This document shows positions 1 through 9,104 of a stretch of DNA of 64,000 bases, one piece after another. A program made the position numbers and the translations under genes. The notes under the pieces are model-generated. The model saw only the letters and a program-made list of their open reading frames with translations, did not search any database and was not told the DNA's origin. Source of the stretch: Limosilactobacillus equigenerosi DSM 18793 = JCM 14505 (GTDB taxonomy: Bacteria; Bacillota; Bacilli; Lactobacillales; Lactobacillaceae); NCBI RefSeq assembly GCF_001311375.1, contig NZ_BBAS01000001.1, positions 186,001 through 250,000 of the forward strand, read 5' to 3'. Positions within the stretch are counted from its first letter, which is position 1. Every line of letters starts with the position of its first letter.

Positions 1-427
1 ATTAAAAATTGAGCTGTACAAGACCCCTTCAGTCCCATAAATAGCGCCCACAATTGGAATCCCGAAGAACGTCGTTGAACCAAAGGTCGTTAAAATTCCC
101 ATTACTTCCCGCTTGTCCATATCTTTCCGACTGTACAACAAGGGAGCAACAAAAATCAAAATAATGTAAATCACAAATCCCCATACCAAAATACCAAGCC
201 CTTGATGTAATGACTTTTGGTTAATTGGTTGCATAAAGGAATTAAATGACAACGCAGCAATTGCGACTGATAAAACGACCTTTGTTAAAACTTTTCCGAA
301 GTCAGGGCCAAAGGTTCCTTTTTTTCCGTAAATAAAACCCTAATAAGATAATTAATACCGTTGAAGTAATCGCACTTACGATACTTGGATTAGTAAAGGT
401 TTGCATAATAGCATCACCAATCTTCAT
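1..427 (-). CDS. AEC-family (auxin efflux/malate permease type) carrier, partial, frameshifted
   Basis: This is the N-terminal part of a membrane carrier that runs off the left edge. The start ATG (427) follows GGAGG. After the first helix (MKIGDAIMQTF, then STVLIILLGFYLRKK) the frame breaks at a run of seven T at 319-325. With six, the protein continues as GTFGPDFGKVLTKVVLSVA and later GILTTFGSTTFFGIPIVG, the glycine-rich crossover stretch seen in AEC transporters, which export or exchange organic acids such as malate. The GntR-type regulator just upstream on the same strand may control it. The family call is good; the substrate is unknown. The frame break is probably a consensus error. Confidence 0.7.
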
Positions 428-642
428 GACACTTGATCCTCCAATTTGTATAATATTGAGCAAAGTAGATCTTTTTGCTCAACAATATTTTATGCTTTTG
501 CATCAATGCATTGGACTTGTATACAAATAGTATACTAACGCAAATTCAGAAAAATACAACCCCTTACGACTGAATTAATTCAATATTTCACAATTTTTTT
601 GCCTAGCTACCTGATTTAACTTGAGGTTAAAATCAATTTCAC

Positions 643-675
643 AAAAAAAGATTATCCGGAGTTACCGAATAATCC
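643..675 (-). terminator. Rho-independent terminator of the GntR gene
   Basis: On the minus strand a 10-bp stem (GATTATTCGG with CCGGATAATC) and 5-nt loop is followed by seven T, just after the regulator's stop codon. Confidence 0.75.
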
Positions 676-683
676 TATTTAGT

Positions 684-1310
684 TTATTCAAAATAATTCA
701 ATGCCTGATGCGCCGTATGATAAACATGATGTAAATGAGATTCAAGCTCAATTTCAGCCTGGGTCAAATCATGCGCTTTGATTAAGTCAATCAACCTTAG
801 ATGCTCTTGTAGTGAATTTTCCATCCGTGTTGCATCGTAAGCACTCAACCGTTGAATCCGATCTGTTTGCCCTTGTAAAATCTTTAAAAATTGCTGCAAC
901 CGTTCGTGACCCTTTAAGTGCGTAATTAAGGTATGAAATTTAGTATCAACTGCCAAATATTCTTCCCAGCTCTCAACCTTAGCTGCTTGTTTAAATTCCG
1001 CGGCTAGTTCATCTAATTTAACCGCTGGAATTAACGAAATCGTCTTCGTTAACGCGTATTTTTCTAATAAGGTACGTAATTCACGGACTTCATCAATCAT
1101 CTCATCCGTAATGGGAGCAACAATATTTTCGCGCCCATGTAAAATTACTAACCCATCAGCCCCTAATTGCTTTAGGGCTTCGCGAACCGGGGTCCGACTC
1201 ATCGATAAATCATCAGCAATTTGATTTTCTGAAATAACTTGTTGAGGATGAAAATGATTTAAAATAATTTCTTGTTTAATATAACGATACGCATCATCTT
1301 TTAACGTCAT
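684..1310 (-). CDS. GntR-family transcriptional regulator, FCD (FadR-like) subfamily
   Basis: 208 aa. Residues 1-70 form a winged helix-turn-helix with the classic recognition stretch MSRTPVREALKQL. The C-terminal two thirds are helical, like an FCD ligand domain, with metal-site-type His and Asp residues (DTKFHTLI, HLRLIDLI, HLHHVYHTA). Such proteins sense small organic acids and repress catabolic or transport genes. The ATG follows GGAGATACG. It lies on the same strand ahead of the AEC carrier, with its own terminator between them, so it may regulate that carrier. The effector is not known. Confidence 0.85.
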   Translation of the reverse strand: MTLKDDAYRYIKQEIILNHFHPQQVISENQIADDLSMSRTPVREALKQLGADGLVILHGRENIVAPITDEMIDEVRELRTLLEKYALTKTISLIPAVKLDELAAEFKQAAKVESWEEYLAVDTKFHTLITHLKGHERLQQFLKILQGQTDRIQRLSAYDATRMENSLQEHLRLIDLIKAHDLTQAEIELESHLHHVYHTAHQALNYFE

Positions 1311-1387
1311 CGTATCTCCTACTCTCTTTAATAATTATTTATTACTATATTATCATATTGAAACAGATTTCTTTTTCACAAAGCATT

Positions 1388-1651
1388 TTAATCGTCTATT
1401 TCAATCAATTCATGAACCTGCCCCTGACCTGTTTCAATTTGCTTCTTCCCTCGTTGAATTTTTGCAACTAGTTCTGGATTAGACATAATGTATACGGTCT
1501 CCTTCCAACTATCAAATTCAGCTTTGTCCATTATTACCACCGAAGCATGATGATCTGACAAGGTTACTTCTAATAATTTCTTATCATCGACAACTTGATG
1601 CAAATAAGTGTCTAGTCCTTCCTTAAATTTCAATTGCGAAAGCTTATCCAT
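1388..1651 (-). CDS. Phd/YefM-like antitoxin-family protein (orphan)
   Basis: 87 aa from the ATG at 1651, which follows AAGGAGG; an upstream extension in the same frame would overlap the ptsI terminator and is not supported. The C-terminal half (VVIMDKAEFDSWKETVYIMS, then NPELVAKIQRGKKQIETGQG) resembles the Phd/YefM antitoxin pattern of a short beta strand, a methionine-rich helix and a basic tail. No RelE/Doc-type toxin gene adjoins it: ptsI is upstream and a GntR regulator downstream. It may be a solitary DNA-binding regulator or a relic of a toxin-antitoxin pair. Family call moderate. Confidence 0.55.
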   Translation of the reverse strand: MDKLSQLKFKEGLDTYLHQVVDDKKLLEVTLSDHHASVVIMDKAEFDSWKETVYIMSNPELVAKIQRGKKQIETGQGQVHELIEIDD

Positions 1652-1673
1652 CACAATTTCCTCCTTGGTAGTT

Positions 1674-1706
1674 AAAAAAATGGATCTACCCAGCACGTAG
1701 ATCCAT
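1674..1706 (-). terminator. Terminator of ptsI
   Basis: On the minus strand a perfect 10-bp stem (ATGGATCTAC with GTAGATCCAT) and 7-nt loop is followed by a T run. Confidence 0.85.
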
Positions 1707-1725
1707 TTCGAGCACACATATTTAA

Positions 1726-3444
1726 TTACTTGTTAAGCCGGGACTTAACTAATTCGGCAACTTCTTCCGCCGTGGAAAGGTTGATTGCTTCTTCAACTAA
1801 TTCAGCACATTCCTTCGTGTCAAGCTTGCTCATCATACTCCGCGTCCGTAAGATTGACGTGGCGCTCATGGAGTATTCATCTAAGCCCATCCCCATCAGT
1901 AATGGTAAAGCAAGTTCATCCCCGGCCATTTCACCACACATCGCTGCCTTCGTATCGTGACGGTGAGCTGCTTCAATGACATGCTTAATCACACTCAATA
2001 AAGCGGGGTTCAATGGTTGGTAAAGGTATGAAACTGATTCATTCCCCCGGTCAGCAGCAAAGAAGTATTGAATCAAGTCGTTCGTCCCAATACTAAAGAA
2101 GTCAACTTCCTTCGCCAAAGCGTCCGCATTAACGGCTGCTAATGGAACTTCGATCATCATCCCAATCTTCACGTTATCACCTAAGCCAGGGTGCGTTGCT
2201 TGCACTTCCGCCTTAGCTTCTTCGTAAATCTTCTTGGCAGCCCGTAATTCAGCCACCGTCGCAATCATTGGGAACATGATTTGGATTGGACCAAATTCAG
2301 AAGCCCGGACTAAAGCCCGTAATTGCGTCTTGAACATATCAGGTTGTTGCAAGCAAATCCGGATTGCCCGGTAACCTAAGAATGGGTTCAATTCTTCTGG
2401 CAATGGCATGTAGTCAAGTGGCTTGTCACCACCAATATCCATCGTCCGTACCACCACTGGCTTACCATTCATGCCTTCAACGGCCTTCTTGTAAGCTTCA
2501 AATTGTTCATCTTCTGATGGGAAGTGATCACCACTCATGTAAAGGAATTCGGACCGGAATAAACCAACCCCATCAGCACCTTGCTTGGTTGCATCTTCCA
2601 CGTCATCTGGTGTCCCGATGTTCGCAGCAATTTCAAATTCCTTCCCATCCTTAGAAACGGATGGTGCATCAACTAACTTAGCCCATTCAGCTAATTGCTT
2701 TTCGTAATCAGCCGCCGCTTGTTCGTACTTCGCAACTTCTTCTTCACTTGGATTCAAGACAGCATCCCCGTTGAGCCCATCAACGACCATCATTTCGCCG
2801 TCCTTAGCGTCCGTCGTAATCGTTTGGGAACCAACAATGGCTGGAATCCGTAACGTCCGCGACATAATCGCAGCGTGACTCGTCCGGCCACCAAGGTCCG
2901 TAATCATCCCCTTGACGAACTTAGCATCCATTTGGGAAGTATCAGATGGGGTAATTTCATGTGCCACAATAATAACTGGATGATCGATTCCAGCAATGTT
3001 AGGAAGTTCTTTACCCATTAAGTTACTCATGGCCCGCTTAGCCACGTCCTTAACGTCAGCCGCCCGTTCCTTCATGTATTCGTTGTCCATTGACGCTAAC
3101 ATGTCAGAGAACATTGTCGTAACGGTATCAACGGCTTCTTCGGCACTCACCTTGTTTGTTTCAATGCTGTCCTTAATTTGCCCCATCATTTCAGGGTCAG
3201 AAAGAATCGTAATGTGCGCATCGAACACGGCTAATTCTTCCGCGCCTAGGCGGCTAGCTGCATTTTCCTTGATCGTTTCTAATTGCTTAATTGACTTTTC
3301 AAACGCAGCTTCAACGCGGGCGTATTCCGCAGCGGGGTCGTCAATCGTCTTCTTTTCATATGAAAGATCAGGATCAACTAATAGGTAAGCTGGGGCAATT
3401 CCAATCCCATCGCTCGCAGCAATTCCTTTAACAACTTGTGACAT
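1726..3444 (-). CDS. ptsI: Phosphoenolpyruvate-protein phosphotransferase, enzyme I of the PTS
   Basis: 572 aa, the usual family length. Enzyme I takes phosphate from PEP on a histidine and passes it to HPr. The active-site signature GGRTSHAAIMSR lies near residue 190. The PEP-binding TIM barrel includes GVGLFRSEFLYM and the C-terminal FSIGTNDLIQY. ptsH (HPr), normally directly upstream, is absent here; xpk lies upstream instead. In heterofermentative lactobacilli the general PTS proteins often act in regulation (HPr/CcpA) as well as transport. The promoter overlaps a cre-like site. The reading frame is intact. Confidence 0.97.
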   Translation of the reverse strand: MSQVVKGIAASDGIGIAPAYLLVDPDLSYEKKTIDDPAAEYARVEAAFEKSIKQLETIKENAASRLGAEELAVFDAHITILSDPEMMGQIKDSIETNKVSAEEAVDTVTTMFSDMLASMDNEYMKERAADVKDVAKRAMSNLMGKELPNIAGIDHPVIIVAHEITPSDTSQMDAKFVKGMITDLGGRTSHAAIMSRTLRIPAIVGSQTITTDAKDGEMMVVDGLNGDAVLNPSEEEVAKYEQAAADYEKQLAEWAKLVDAPSVSKDGKEFEIAANIGTPDDVEDATKQGADGVGLFRSEFLYMSGDHFPSEDEQFEAYKKAVEGMNGKPVVVRTMDIGGDKPLDYMPLPEELNPFLGYRAIRICLQQPDMFKTQLRALVRASEFGPIQIMFPMIATVAELRAAKKIYEEAKAEVQATHPGLGDNVKIGMMIEVPLAAVNADALAKEVDFFSIGTNDLIQYFFAADRGNESVSYLYQPLNPALLSVIKHVIEAAHRHDTKAAMCGEMAGDELALPLLMGMGLDEYSMSATSILRTRSMMSKLDTKECAELVEEAINLSTAEEVAELVKSRLNK

Positions 3445-3497
3445 TTTAAATCCTCCTTCAAGATATGATAAACGATTATCATATTATCCATTTAACA

Positions 3498-3526
3498 ATT
3501 ATAAAGCGCTTTCATTCAATTTACAA
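3498..3526 (-). promoter_or_regulatory. ptsI promoter with cre-like site
   Basis: On the minus strand TTGTAA and TATAAT are separated by exactly 17 nt. A cre-like sequence, TGAAAGCGCTTTAT (3501-3514), overlaps the -10 box and matches the consensus TGWAANCGNTNWCA at 12 of 14 positions, so CcpA-type repression is possible. Confidence 0.6.
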
Positions 3527-3565
3527 GTAATTATATAAAATTCAAAAATATTTTATCCCATATAT

Positions 3566-3602
3566 AAAAAGCGCCGCTCCCAAAATGGGAGCGACGCTTT
3601 TC
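3566..3602 (-). terminator. Terminator of xpk
   Basis: On the minus strand a long stem (AAAGCGTCGCTCCCA with TGGGAGCGGCGCTTT, one mismatch) is followed by T residues. Confidence 0.85.
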
Positions 3603-3635
3603 ACATTATTACAATGTGTTTTAAGTCAATTGTAA

Positions 3636-6041
3636 TTACTTAAGCCCAGTCCACTTCCAGTTAACAACTTCAGGTAAGTCCTTACCTTCAGCGTGAACGT
3701 AAGCAGTGTGCTTAGCAAGCATGTTATCCATTTCTTGGATAAATGCCGTAGCCTTTTCTTCGTAACCAGCGACCTTAGAAATTGCCGTCTTAGCAATGTC
3801 GAACCGGTCCATGTGGTTCATAACACGAACATCAAAGCTTGACGTGATGTCACCGTTTTCTTCGTAACCGTGAACCGTTAAGTTGTGGTTGTGACGGTCG
3901 AAGAAGATACTTTGAAGCATGTCTTGGAATCCGTGCCATGCGAAGACAACTGGCTTGTCAGCCGTGAAGTAACGGTCGAATTCTTCGTCCGTAAGACCTT
4001 CAGCGTTCCGTGACGTTGATAACAACTTAAGTGGTTGCACAACGTTGATGAAGCGAATCTTCAATTCAGGGAAGGCGTTGTGAAGAAGGTCAATAGCGGC
4101 CAACGTTTCTTCGTTAGGTTCCGTACCAGCAGCTGCCATAACAACATCTGGTTCTTCACCTTGGTCCGTAGATGCCCATTCGATGTAGCCAAGCCCGTTC
4201 TTAGCGATCGTAGCAGCTTCATCCATTGAGTACCATTGGTAACGTGGGTGCTTAGACGTAACGAAGAGGTTGATAACGTCTTGGTCATTGAATGCCAAGT
4301 CAGATACAGCCAAGAGTTGGTTCGTATCTGCTGGGATGTATTCCTTGATCATGTCTGGACGTTCCTTTTCGAAGAGGTGCGTTAACAGACCTGGATCTTG
4401 GTGCGTGTAACCGTTGTGGTCTTGTTGGAATACCGTAGAAGTATCAACAAAGTTCAAGGCAGGAATTGACTTACGCCAGTATTGTTCCTTAGCCTTACGG
4501 ATCCACTTCATGTGTTGCGTTAACATTGAGTCAACGACACGACCGAATGATTCGTAAGTAGCGAAGAAACCGTGACGACCAGTCAACGTGTAACCTTCTA
4601 ACCAACCTTCAGCTTGGTGTTCTGAAAGTTGTGAGTCGATTAAACGACCCTTTGGTGCTAAGTCTTCATCTTCTGGTTCGTGAATCGTGTCCATCCATTG
4701 ACGCTTTTGGTTGTCAAGAACAGAGTAAAGACGGTTTGACTTAGATTCGTCAGGACCAAATCCACGGAAGTTGTTAGGGTTCAATTCCATCATCTTGGAG
4801 AGGTACTTACCCCATTCAAGCATGTCTTGAGCCTTAACCGTCCCTGGTTGGTCAAACTTGATAGCGAAGTCATCAACGTTAGGCATAACAAGTGGCTTTT
4901 GGTCAGCCCCACCGTTCGTAGCAGGGTTAAGAGCCATCCGTTGTGCACCGTGCGTAGCGTTAGCAAGTACTAATTCCGTAGGTGCCCCGTTTTCGTCGAA
5001 TAATTCTTCTGGCTTGTATGACTTCAACCAGTCAACTAACATGTCGGCGTGCGTCATGTCGTCTTGAGCAACTGGAAGTGGAACTTGGTGAGCCCGGAAT
5101 GAGTTTTCAATTGGGTTACCATCAAGATCCTTAGCTGGACCAGACCAACCCTTAGGTGCACGAACAATGATAACTGGCCATGCAGGGATTGATTCATCGT
5201 TGTTTTCACGAGCATTCTTTTGGATAGCCTTGATTTCTTCAACAGAAGCATCAAGTTCCTTAGCCATTTGTTCGTGAACATCCATGATGTCCTTGTAACC
5301 TGAGAAGGCATCGTCTTCAACCTTGTAAGCTGAAACGAAGTGAGGCTTCCAGCCAAGACCTTCGAAGTACTTCGTAAGTTCTTCGTCGCTCATCCGTGCC
5401 GCAATCGTTGGGTTAGAAATCTTGAACCCGTTAACTTGAAGGATTGGTAATACCGCACCATCAGTGATTGGGTTGATGAACTTGTTTGAGAACCATGATG
5501 CTTGAAGAGGACCCGTTTCGAATTCACCGTCACCGATTTCAACGGCAGCGATTAAGTCTGGGTTATCTAAGATAGCACCAACCCCGTGTGAAAGGGCGTA
5601 ACCAAGTTCCCCACCTTCGTGAAGTGAACCTGGAACTTCTGGAGCGGCGTGAGAAGCCGTACCACCTGGGAATGAGAAGTGCTTGAATAACTTAGCCATC
5701 CCCTTTTCATCTTGGGTAAATTCTGGGTAAAGTTCAGTGTATGAACCGTCAAGGTATGAGTTGTATTGCATAACTTGACCACCGTGACCAGAACCTTCGA
5801 TGTAGAACATGTTAAGGTCGTACTTCTTGATTGCCCGGTTTAAGTGAGCGTAAATGAAGTTTTGAGGTGCGATCGTACCCCAGTGACCAATTGGCTTTGG
5901 CTTAACATCAGATGCCTTTAATTCCCGACGTAGCAATGGGTTGTCCATCAAGAACATTGCACCTGCAGAAAGGTAAGTCGTTGCACGCCAGAAAGCGTCA
6001 ACGCTTTCCAAGTATTGCTTGGAATCGTAATCTACAGTCAT
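3636..6041 (-). CDS. xpk: Xylulose-5-phosphate/fructose-6-phosphate phosphoketolase
   Basis: 801 aa, full length. This thiamine-diphosphate enzyme cleaves xylulose 5-phosphate (and often fructose 6-phosphate) with phosphate to acetyl phosphate and glyceraldehyde 3-phosphate, the key step of heterolactic fermentation. Visible family features are [18 protein letters not shown] near the start, [35 protein letters not shown], the ThDP-type [13 protein letters not shown], and [17 protein letters not shown] in the C-terminal half. ATG with GGAG upstream. It is monocistronic between its own promoter and terminator. The codon use looks strongly biased (GGT, AAG, GTT), as expected of a highly expressed gene. 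Frame intact. Confidence 0.98.
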   Translation of the reverse strand: MTVDYDSKQYLESVDAFWRATTYLSAGAMFLMDNPLLRRELKASDVKPKPIGHWGTIAPQNFIYAHLNRAIKKYDLNMFYIEGSGHGGQVMQYNSYLDGSYTELYPEFTQDEKGMAKLFKHFSFPGGTASHAAPEVPGSLHEGGELGYALSHGVGAILDNPDLIAAVEIGDGEFETGPLQASWFSNKFINPITDGAVLPILQVNGFKISNPTIAARMSDEELTKYFEGLGWKPHFVSAYKVEDDAFSGYKDIMDVHEQMAKELDASVEEIKAIQKNARENNDESIPAWPVIIVRAPKGWSGPAKDLDGNPIENSFRAHQVPLPVAQDDMTHADMLVDWLKSYKPEELFDENGAPTELVLANATHGAQRMALNPATNGGADQKPLVMPNVDDFAIKFDQPGTVKAQDMLEWGKYLSKMMELNPNNFRGFGPDESKSNRLYSVLDNQKRQWMDTIHEPEDEDLAPKGRLIDSQLSEHQAEGWLEGYTLTGRHGFFATYESFGRVVDSMLTQHMKWIRKAKEQYWRKSIPALNFVDTSTVFQQDHNGYTHQDPGLLTHLFEKERPDMIKEYIPADTNQLLAVSDLAFNDQDVINLFVTSKHPRYQWYSMDEAATIAKNGLGYIEWASTDQGEEPDVVMAAAGTEPNEETLAAIDLLHNAFPELKIRFINVVQPLKLLSTSRNAEGLTDEEFDRYFTADKPVVFAWHGFQDMLQSIFFDRHNHNLTVHGYEENGDITSSFDVRVMNHMDRFDIAKTAISKVAGYEEKATAFIQEMDNMLAKHTAYVHAEGKDLPEVVNWKWTGLK

Positions 6042-6129
6042 AGATATATCTCCTTTTTATAAAGTAACTACTACGTTTGACTTAAAAAAACGCATTGTAA
6101 ATCCTGAGTTACGAGAATTTACACCCTTA

Positions 6130-6158
6130 ATCATACTAATTTTTTTGATAATTGTCAA
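6130..6158 (-). promoter_or_regulatory. xpk promoter
   Basis: On the minus strand TTGACA and TATGAT are separated by 17 nt, about 90 nt before the start codon. This is a near-consensus vegetative promoter, fitting strong expression. Confidence 0.75.
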
Positions 6159-6187
6159 CCTTTTTGAACATTGGAACGGTCCAATTT

Positions 6188-6992
6188 TTATTTTGGTGCA
6201 TTTTGCTTTAAGTATTGTTCAATTACTTGGCGGACTCCTTGTTCCGTATTCGCCGGGGCGCTAAATTTAGCGACTTGTTTAGCGACGTTCATTCCATTCG
6301 CCATCGCATAACTATAACCAGCCCACTTAAGCATCGTGACATCATTTTGCCCATCCCCAAAGGCCATCACTTGACTCGGATCCCAGCCCATTTCATCCGC
6401 CAGACGTTGCAAGCCGGTCGCTTTATCACAGCCAGTCGCAATCAAATCTAAATTACCGTACCCACTAGAAACGCCGGTAATTTCCGGGACGCGAGCTTGA
6501 ATTAATTGTTGCACAGCCGTGACTTGATTTGGCATCACGTCAAGTTGCATTTTCACAATTGGCGCCGTAATTTGGGTCCAATCATCGATCCGCTTTAAAT
6601 TCAAATAATGTTTCGTTAAAACTTGCCAAACTTCATCACTAACATCATCCATCAAGTAGGCTTGCTCCACCGTTGAAATTAACCAAAACCGCGCGTAAAC
6701 CTCGCGACGAAGCTTATCAATGGCTGCCACTGAAGCCGGCTGCATCGCAACACTATCAACCAATTGACCATGAACGACAATTTCACCACCATTTTCAGCC
6801 ACCATCATGATTCGATCAGCCACTTCCGCAAATTGTTGCCGTAATTGGTAATGTGGATTGCCACTCGCGACGACAAATTGAATCCCCGCCGCTTCTAGTT
6901 GTGGTAACAAGGCTTGAAACCACTCATGATCATACGTTCCGTGTTCATTTAAAAAAAGTCCCGTCCATATCAACGGCAATTGCATCAATCAT
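6188..6992 (-). CDS. HAD-superfamily Cof-type sugar-phosphate phosphatase, frameshifted near start
   Basis: About 267 aa once one base is removed from the A7 run at 6951-6957. The start MIDAIAVDMDGT then joins LNEHGTYDHEW, restoring the DxDGT nucleophile motif at the N terminus. Later come VASGNPHYQL (motif II) and the C-terminal FGDGQNDVTMLKWAGYSYAM (motif IV), typical of Cof/YidA phosphatases acting on sugar phosphates or FMN/PLP-like compounds. Its ATG (6992) lies 4 nt downstream of the upstream regulator's stop, so the two form an operon. The frame break is probably artefactual. Confidence 0.85.
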
Positions 6993-6995
6993 CAA

Positions 6996-7724
6996 TTAAT
7001 CTCCTTGTAAATTCGTAAACGTGTTGTAGCGCATATACTGATAATGGAACCGCATATTTGAAACTTCAAACGGCGTGCCGTCATCTAAGAAAAAGACCCC
7101 ATCTAACAAGGCCACTGGTTCGGTTGATTGTAATTGTAACGAGGCTTGATCAGTCGCCGTTGACGGGGCCACTGAGACACTTACAAACGACCGCGTAACT
7201 TGTTTCTTCAACGCCGTTTCAATATGTTTAAAAATTGATTCTTGCGCCACTTCATGTGAAATCGTGGGCACAATTTTAATCGGAATATAGCTCGTTTCCA
7301 ACATGAATGGTTGATCATCAATGTAACGAATCCGTTTAATTTCATACACAAAGTCGGTCGGCCGTAAAAATAAATCGATTTGAATATCTTCACTCGCGGG
7401 GATAACTTGCAGCGATTGCACTTCAATCCGCTGTTGTTTGCCATCAAATTGAAAACTATCGGTAATTCCCAGATTAGTCCCTTCGTAGCTAAACATTCCT
7501 TGTTGGCGCAAGTATAAGGGATTAATAAAGGTCCCTGAACCACGCTTTTTAAAAATAATTCCTTGTTGGGCTAAAACTTCTAACGCCCGTTTAATCGAAC
7601 TTCGACTGACTTCATACTCACGGCTTAAACTCCGTTCGTCAGGCAACCGCATCGCGGGATATTGACCAGCCACGATCTTTTGTTTTATATCCTTCATAAT
7701 CGTGCGGTATACTAAGTCTGACAT
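6996..7724 (-). CDS. GntR-family regulator with UTRA ligand domain
   Basis: 242 aa. An N-terminal winged helix (residues ~8-70, LPDERSLSREYEVSRSSIKR, then ALEVLAQQGIIFKKRGSGTF) is followed by a UTRA domain (~90-235) with YEIKRIRYIDDQPFMLETSYIP. HutC/TreR-type members bind sugar phosphates or amino acid derivatives. It is co-transcribed with the downstream HAD phosphatase, suggesting control of a phosphorylated metabolite. The ATG follows AGGAGG. Regulated genes beyond its own operon are unknown. Confidence 0.85.
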   Translation of the reverse strand: MSDLVYRTIMKDIKQKIVAGQYPAMRLPDERSLSREYEVSRSSIKRALEVLAQQGIIFKKRGSGTFINPLYLRQQGMFSYEGTNLGITDSFQFDGKQQRIEVQSLQVIPASEDIQIDLFLRPTDFVYEIKRIRYIDDQPFMLETSYIPIKIVPTISHEVAQESIFKHIETALKKQVTRSFVSVSVAPSTATDQASLQLQSTEPVALLDGVFFLDDGTPFEVSNMRFHYQYMRYNTFTNLQGD

Positions 7725-7764
7725 TGGCGTTCGCCTCCTTTATTTGTTAATCTGCTGTTATCCA

Positions 7765-7790
7765 TTATACCAACCCAATTAAAAATTGGA
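7765..7790. promoter_or_regulatory. Possible operator/promoter of the UTRA regulator
   Basis: A short palindrome, CAATT-AAA-AATTG (7776-7788), lies beside a minus-strand TATAAT-like hexamer upstream of the GntR gene. This fits autoregulation, but AT-rich palindromes arise easily by chance. Confidence 0.3.
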
Positions 7791-7839
7791 TATTGGCAAC
7801 TAAATAATTGGGACGAACCACTTTATTAAGGAGTATCTT

Positions 7840-8337
7840 ATGGGGAAGAAAAAAAGGAATTAAGAAAACCCAAGTTGAACAAATTTTAGATAAAACAACA
7901 TCGCTTACGAGCAATTCAGTTTTGCAACCGTCCAAGCAAAAACGCCCGGGATCTTCACATGGATCACCAAGGAATTGACGAACATTTAATTTATAAAACC
8001 TTGGTCTTAACGGGGAATGTCACTGGTCCAGTCGTTGGAGTCGTCCCAATTGATCGCCATTTAGACGAAAAAGCACTGGCCCGCGTCTCTGGCAATAAAA
8101 AAAGTCGACATGGTGCCACTCAAAGACCTCGTGAAAACGACTGGCTACGTCCACGGTGCCAACACCCCGGTGGGCATTTATGAAAAACATCACTACCCTA
8201 TCTACATTGATCAAGAAGCCCAATCAATGGACTTTATCTTTGTGTCCTCGGGTCAAGTCGGTCGCTCGGTCAAATTAAATCCGGTTGACCTGGCGAATTT
8301 AGTCCACGCTGATTTCGCGCCCTTACAAAAGCAATGA
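7840..8337 (+). CDS. EbsC/YbaK-family Cys-tRNA(Pro)/aminoacyl-tRNA deacylase, several frameshifts
   Basis: Reassembled from three frames: MGKKKGIKKTQVEQILDK, then IAYEQFSFATVQ, then GIDEHLIYKTLVLTGN, VVGVVPIDRHLDEKALARVS, GNKKVDMVPLKDLVKTTGYV and HGANTPVGIYEKHHYPIYID. The last blocks are the family core, ~160 aa in total. These proteins hydrolyse Cys-tRNA(Pro) or similar mischarged tRNAs. Two of the breaks sit at A7 runs (7849-7855 and 8097-8103) where A6 restores the frame; another one or two lie near 7890-7950. The start ATG follows AAGGAG. The stop overlaps the next gene's ATG. It is either badly basecalled or a real pseudogene; the coherent protein in pieces favours the former. Confidence 0.75.
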
Positions 8338-9084
8338 TGGAATTCATTCACTCACCCTGGGGCACGATTATCATCTGGGGACTCTTGACGCCGAGTTTGC
8401 TCGCGTGGCTCGTCAGTTGGTTAGGTGAACGCTGTAAAATGGCGGCGGTCCAATTTTTTTGGCTATCAAGCTCAATTTATCTTAGGTGGCCTGGGGATTA
8501 TCATCCACGAACTCAGCCACCTCATCATGGCGTTGCTGTTCCATCACCAGCTTACCGGCGTCCGGTTGCTCCGCCGACCCGACCCGAATGACCCGACCGA
8601 TAATGCACTCGGCTACGTCGCCCACCGTTGGAATGAGCGGAGTTGGTACCAAACAATTGGCAATTTTTGGATTGGAGTTGCCCCCATTATCGGTTGTCTC
8701 GGTAGTTTAGTCGCCATCATCCGTTTCCTAACCCCCAGTTGGTATAACACGCTCATCAGCACGTTAGGCACGGGAAATTTGGTGATCGCCAACCACACCC
8801 CGTGGTGGCAATATCTGCTCGCCATTTTGTTAATCATTCAATTAAGCGTGGGCGGCTTTGATTTAAGTTTGGCTGATTGGCAAAATTCTAAGGCCGGCTT
8901 AATCGCCACGGTGATCACCATTGGGGCTGCGCTGGCCCTTAGCAACTGGCTTTGGGGCCCGGTGGCAATCCAAACCTGGCTCAATAGTTGGATACCCCTA
9001 GTCAATTGGCTCTTATGCTTCGCCAGCCTCATTAACGGATTAGTGCTATTATTATTTTATTGTTGCTATTTATTTAAAAATTAA
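8334..9084 (+). CDS. Polytopic membrane protein with HExxH (M50-like) motif, one frameshift
   Basis: About 249 aa after removing one T from the T7 run at 8454-8460, which joins MMEFIHSPWGTIIIWGLLTP and CKMAAVQFF to GYQAQFILGGLGIIIHELSH. HELSHLIMALLF places an HExxH zinc-protease-like motif in a membrane segment, followed by four or five further hydrophobic helices (FWIGVAPIIGCLGSLVAII, YLLAILLIIQLSVGG and others). That layout recalls M50-type intramembrane proteases or related zinc-binding membrane proteins. It overlaps the stop of the EbsC-like gene (ATGA), so the two are translationally coupled. No substrate can be inferred. Confidence 0.6.
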
Positions 9085-9104
9085 AGTTAAAGAAGGTTCT
9101 TAAA

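Noticed and set aside
1652-1717. 22-residue N-terminal extension of the antitoxin-like protein
   Set aside because: It overlaps the ptsI terminator, and the internal ATG at 1651 has an excellent AAGGAGG site.
2996-3388. 130-aa plus-strand ORF opposite ptsI
   Set aside because: Lies wholly within the intact ptsI coding sequence on the other strand, with codon-shadow composition.
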